Source: Crocinitomicaceae bacterium (GTDB lineage Bacteria; Bacteroidota; Bacteroidia; Flavobacteriales_D; Crocinitomicaceae). From it: a stretch of 8,393 nucleotides of DNA. The stretch spans positions 1-8,393 of the forward strand of contig JABSPC010000560.1 in the NCBI GenBank assembly GCA_013215515.1, read 5' to 3'. Made by a program: the position numbers and the translations under genes. Below, piece by piece: positions 6,690-8,393 of this stretch (its first letter is position 1; each line of letters opens with the position of its first letter). The notes under the pieces are model-generated. The model did no database searches, had not been told where the DNA came from, and saw only the letters and a list, made by a program, of their open reading frames with translations.

Positions 6690-8393
6690 ATGAACTTAAC
6701 AGATTTTCAAAATCAGATTCTAGAAGGAATACCAACATCAATTCCAAATAGGTTGCCAGAAGAGAGTGGGATTAATCATGCTCCAAAAAGAAAGCAAATT
6801 CTTTCAGAAGAGGAACGTAAATTGGCATTGAGAAATGCACTGCGTTATTTTCCAAAAGAACAACACGCTGAATTGGCTCCTGAATTTTTGACTGAGTTGA
6901 ATGAATTGGGTCGGATTTATATGTTGCGTTACCGTCCTGGTTATGCAATGCATGCTAGGCCAATTGGTGATTATCCAGGAAAATGCGATCAAGCCAAAGC
7001 GATCATGCTTATGATTCAGAACAATCTGGACTATGCAGTAGCGCAACATCCACATGAATTGATAACATACGGAGGAAATGGTGCTGTATTCCAGAATTGG
7101 GTGCAATACCGCTTGGCAATGAAATATTTGGTCGAAATGACGGACGAGCAAACACTTGTTATGTATTCAGGTCACCCAATGGGATTATATCCTTCACATA
7201 AAGATGCGCCACGTGTAGTTGTTACGAATGGAATGATGATTCCGAATTATTCACAACCAGATGATTGGGAAAAATTCAATGCATTAGGTGTTACTCAATA
7301 CGGACAGATGACAGCAGGGTCGTTTATGTATATCGGGCCACAAGGAATTGTGCACGGAACAACCATTACGGTTTTGAATGCATTTAGAAAAATCAAAAAG
7401 GATCCAGCAGGGTCTTTGTTTGTGACTTCCGGATTAGGTGGGATGAGTGGTGCACAACCAAAAGCAGGTTCTATTGCAGGATGTATAACTGTTTGTGCTG
7501 AGGTTAATGCAAAAATTGCAAAAATCCGTCATGATCAAGGATGGGTAAATGAAATTATTGAAGATTTAGATGGTTTGGTCGCTCGTGTAAGAAAAGCACA
7601 AGAGAGTAAAGAAGTTGTATCGATAGCGTACTTGGGAAATATCGTCGATGTCTGGGAGAAATTTGATGAACAGAACATCCATATTGAATTGGGATCAGAT
7701 CAAACATCGCTTCACAACCCTTGGGCCGGAGGTTATTATCCGGTAGGAGTATCTTTTGAGGATGCTAACGAGATGATGGCGTCAAATCCAATCGTGTTTA
7801 AGGAAAACGTACAAGCAACGCTTAGAAGGCATACAAATGCAATTAACAAGCATACCGCTAAGGGAACTTACTTTTTTGATTACGGGAATGCGTTTTTACT
7901 TGAGGCATCGAGAGCAGGAGCGGATATCATGGCTGAGAACGGTATTGATTTCAGATATTCTTCATATGTTCAAGATATTATGGGACCAATGTGCTTCGAT
8001 TTTGGTTTTGGGCCATTCAGATGGGTTTGTGCATCAGGAAAGCCAGAAGATCTTCAAATAACGGACAACATTGCGTGCGAAGTTCTTGAAGAAATCAAAA
8101 AGAGCAGCCCAATTGAAATTCAACAACAAATGGCCGATAATATCCAGTGGATTAAAGGCGCACAAGAAAATAAATTGGTGGTCGGATCTCAGGCACGTAT
8201 TCTCTATGCAGATGCTGAAGGAAGAATGAAAATTGCAAAGGCATTTAATGATGCTGTCCAAGCAGGGACAATTGGTCCTGTTGTTTTAGGACGTGATCAT
8301 CATGATGTGTCAGGAACGGATTCACCTTATAGAGAAACTTCAGATATTTATGATGGATCACAATTTACATCTGACATGTCAATACAAAATGTG
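6690..8393 (+). CDS. hutU: urocanate hydratase, long form (3' end missing)
   Basis: Urocanase adds water to urocanate to give imidazolone propionate, the second step of histidine degradation, using tightly bound NAD+. The frame is open from the ATG at 6690 to the window edge (568 codons, no stop). Long-form relatives in Flavobacteriia are, from memory, about 660-680 residues, so roughly 100 C-terminal residues lie outside. Family stretches are YGGNGAVFQNW (127-137), SGHPMGL, TNGMMIPNYS, YIGPQGIVHGTTITVLNAFR (the NAD-binding part), SGLGGMSGAQPKAG, GSDQTSLHNPWAGGYYP, DIMGPMCFDFGFGPFRWVC (Cys435 in the segment that carries the active-site cysteine of the family) and GRDHHDVSGTDSPYRET. In the long form the classic urocanase signature FQGLPxRICW is replaced by VGSQARILYA (498-507). 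No other hut gene is visible in the window. The ATG context is A/T-rich without a Shine-Dalgarno. Shorter leftward frames inside it are shadows. Confidence 0.95.
   Translation, partial: MNLTDFQNQILEGIPTSIPNRLPEESGINHAPKRKQILSEEERKLALRNALRYFPKEQHAELAPEFLTELNELGRIYMLRYRPGYAMHARPIGDYPGKCDQAKAIMLMIQNNLDYAVAQHPHELITYGGNGAVFQNWVQYRLAMKYLVEMTDEQTLVMYSGHPMGLYPSHKDAPRVVVTNGMMIPNYSQPDDWEKFNALGVTQYGQMTAGSFMYIGPQGIVHGTTITVLNAFRKIKKDPAGSLFVTSGLGGMSGAQPKAGSIAGCITVCAEVNAKIAKIRHDQGWVNEIIEDLDGLVARVRKAQESKEVVSIAYLGNIVDVWEKFDEQNIHIELGSDQTSLHNPWAGGYYPVGVSFEDANEMMASNPIVFKENVQATLRRHTNAINKHTAKGTYFFDYGNAFLLEASRAGADIMAENGIDFRYSSYVQDIMGPMCFDFGFGPFRWVCASGKPEDLQITDNIACEVLEEIKKSSPIEIQQQMADNIQWIKGAQENKLVVGSQARILYADAEGRMKIAKAFNDAVQAGTIGPVVLGRDHHDVSGTDSPYRETSDIYDGSQFTSDMSIQNV

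Noticed and set aside
6804..7151. 115-codon leftward frame inside the urocanase gene
   Set aside because: It is antisense to the strongly conserved N-terminal part of urocanase.

Overview
The window looks like an AT-rich chromosomal segment from the phylum Bacteroidota, most likely order Flavobacteriales, perhaps near Fluviicola/Crocinitomicaceae. The family-level placement is an inference. Supporting evidence is a secreted protein ending in a CHU_C / gliding-motility-type C-terminal sorting domain, the carA-eno gene order, a long-form urocanate hydratase of the type annotated in Flavobacteriia, and A/T-rich start-codon leaders with almost no Shine-Dalgarno sequences.

Layout: (1) bases 1-341 hold no confident gene. 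There may be the 5' end of a leftward gene at 1-102, followed by a non-coding stretch with a tandem repeat and a palindrome before carA. (2) 342-2822 is a rightward housekeeping pair: carA (small, glutaminase subunit of carbamoyl-phosphate synthetase) and, 87 bases later, eno (enolase). (3) 2958-5922 is a rightward two-gene cell-envelope unit. It encodes a 119-residue secreted protein of unknown function and, after a 7-base gap, an 865-residue modular surface or secreted protein with Ig-like, SprB-like and PKD-like domains and a type IX secretion (T9SS) sorting domain. A promoter-like TAnnTTTG box and a possible 5' UTR hairpin precede the pair, and a strong hairpin terminator (5945-5980) closes it. 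(4) 6062-6625 encodes a 187-residue signal-peptide-bearing protein that looks like a small outer-membrane beta-barrel. (5) 6690 to the right edge is a urocanate hydratase gene cut off by the window end after 568 codons.

The genes do not form one pathway. carA serves pyrimidine and arginine synthesis, eno serves glycolysis, the middle pair is exported through Sec and (for the large protein) T9SS, and the urocanase belongs to histidine degradation. I see no mobile element, CRISPR array, tRNA or rRNA. The least explained items are the 119-residue secreted partner of the T9SS protein and the structured leader in front of it. Overall this is an ordinary core-genome region, and I do not see convincing evidence of a new biological system.
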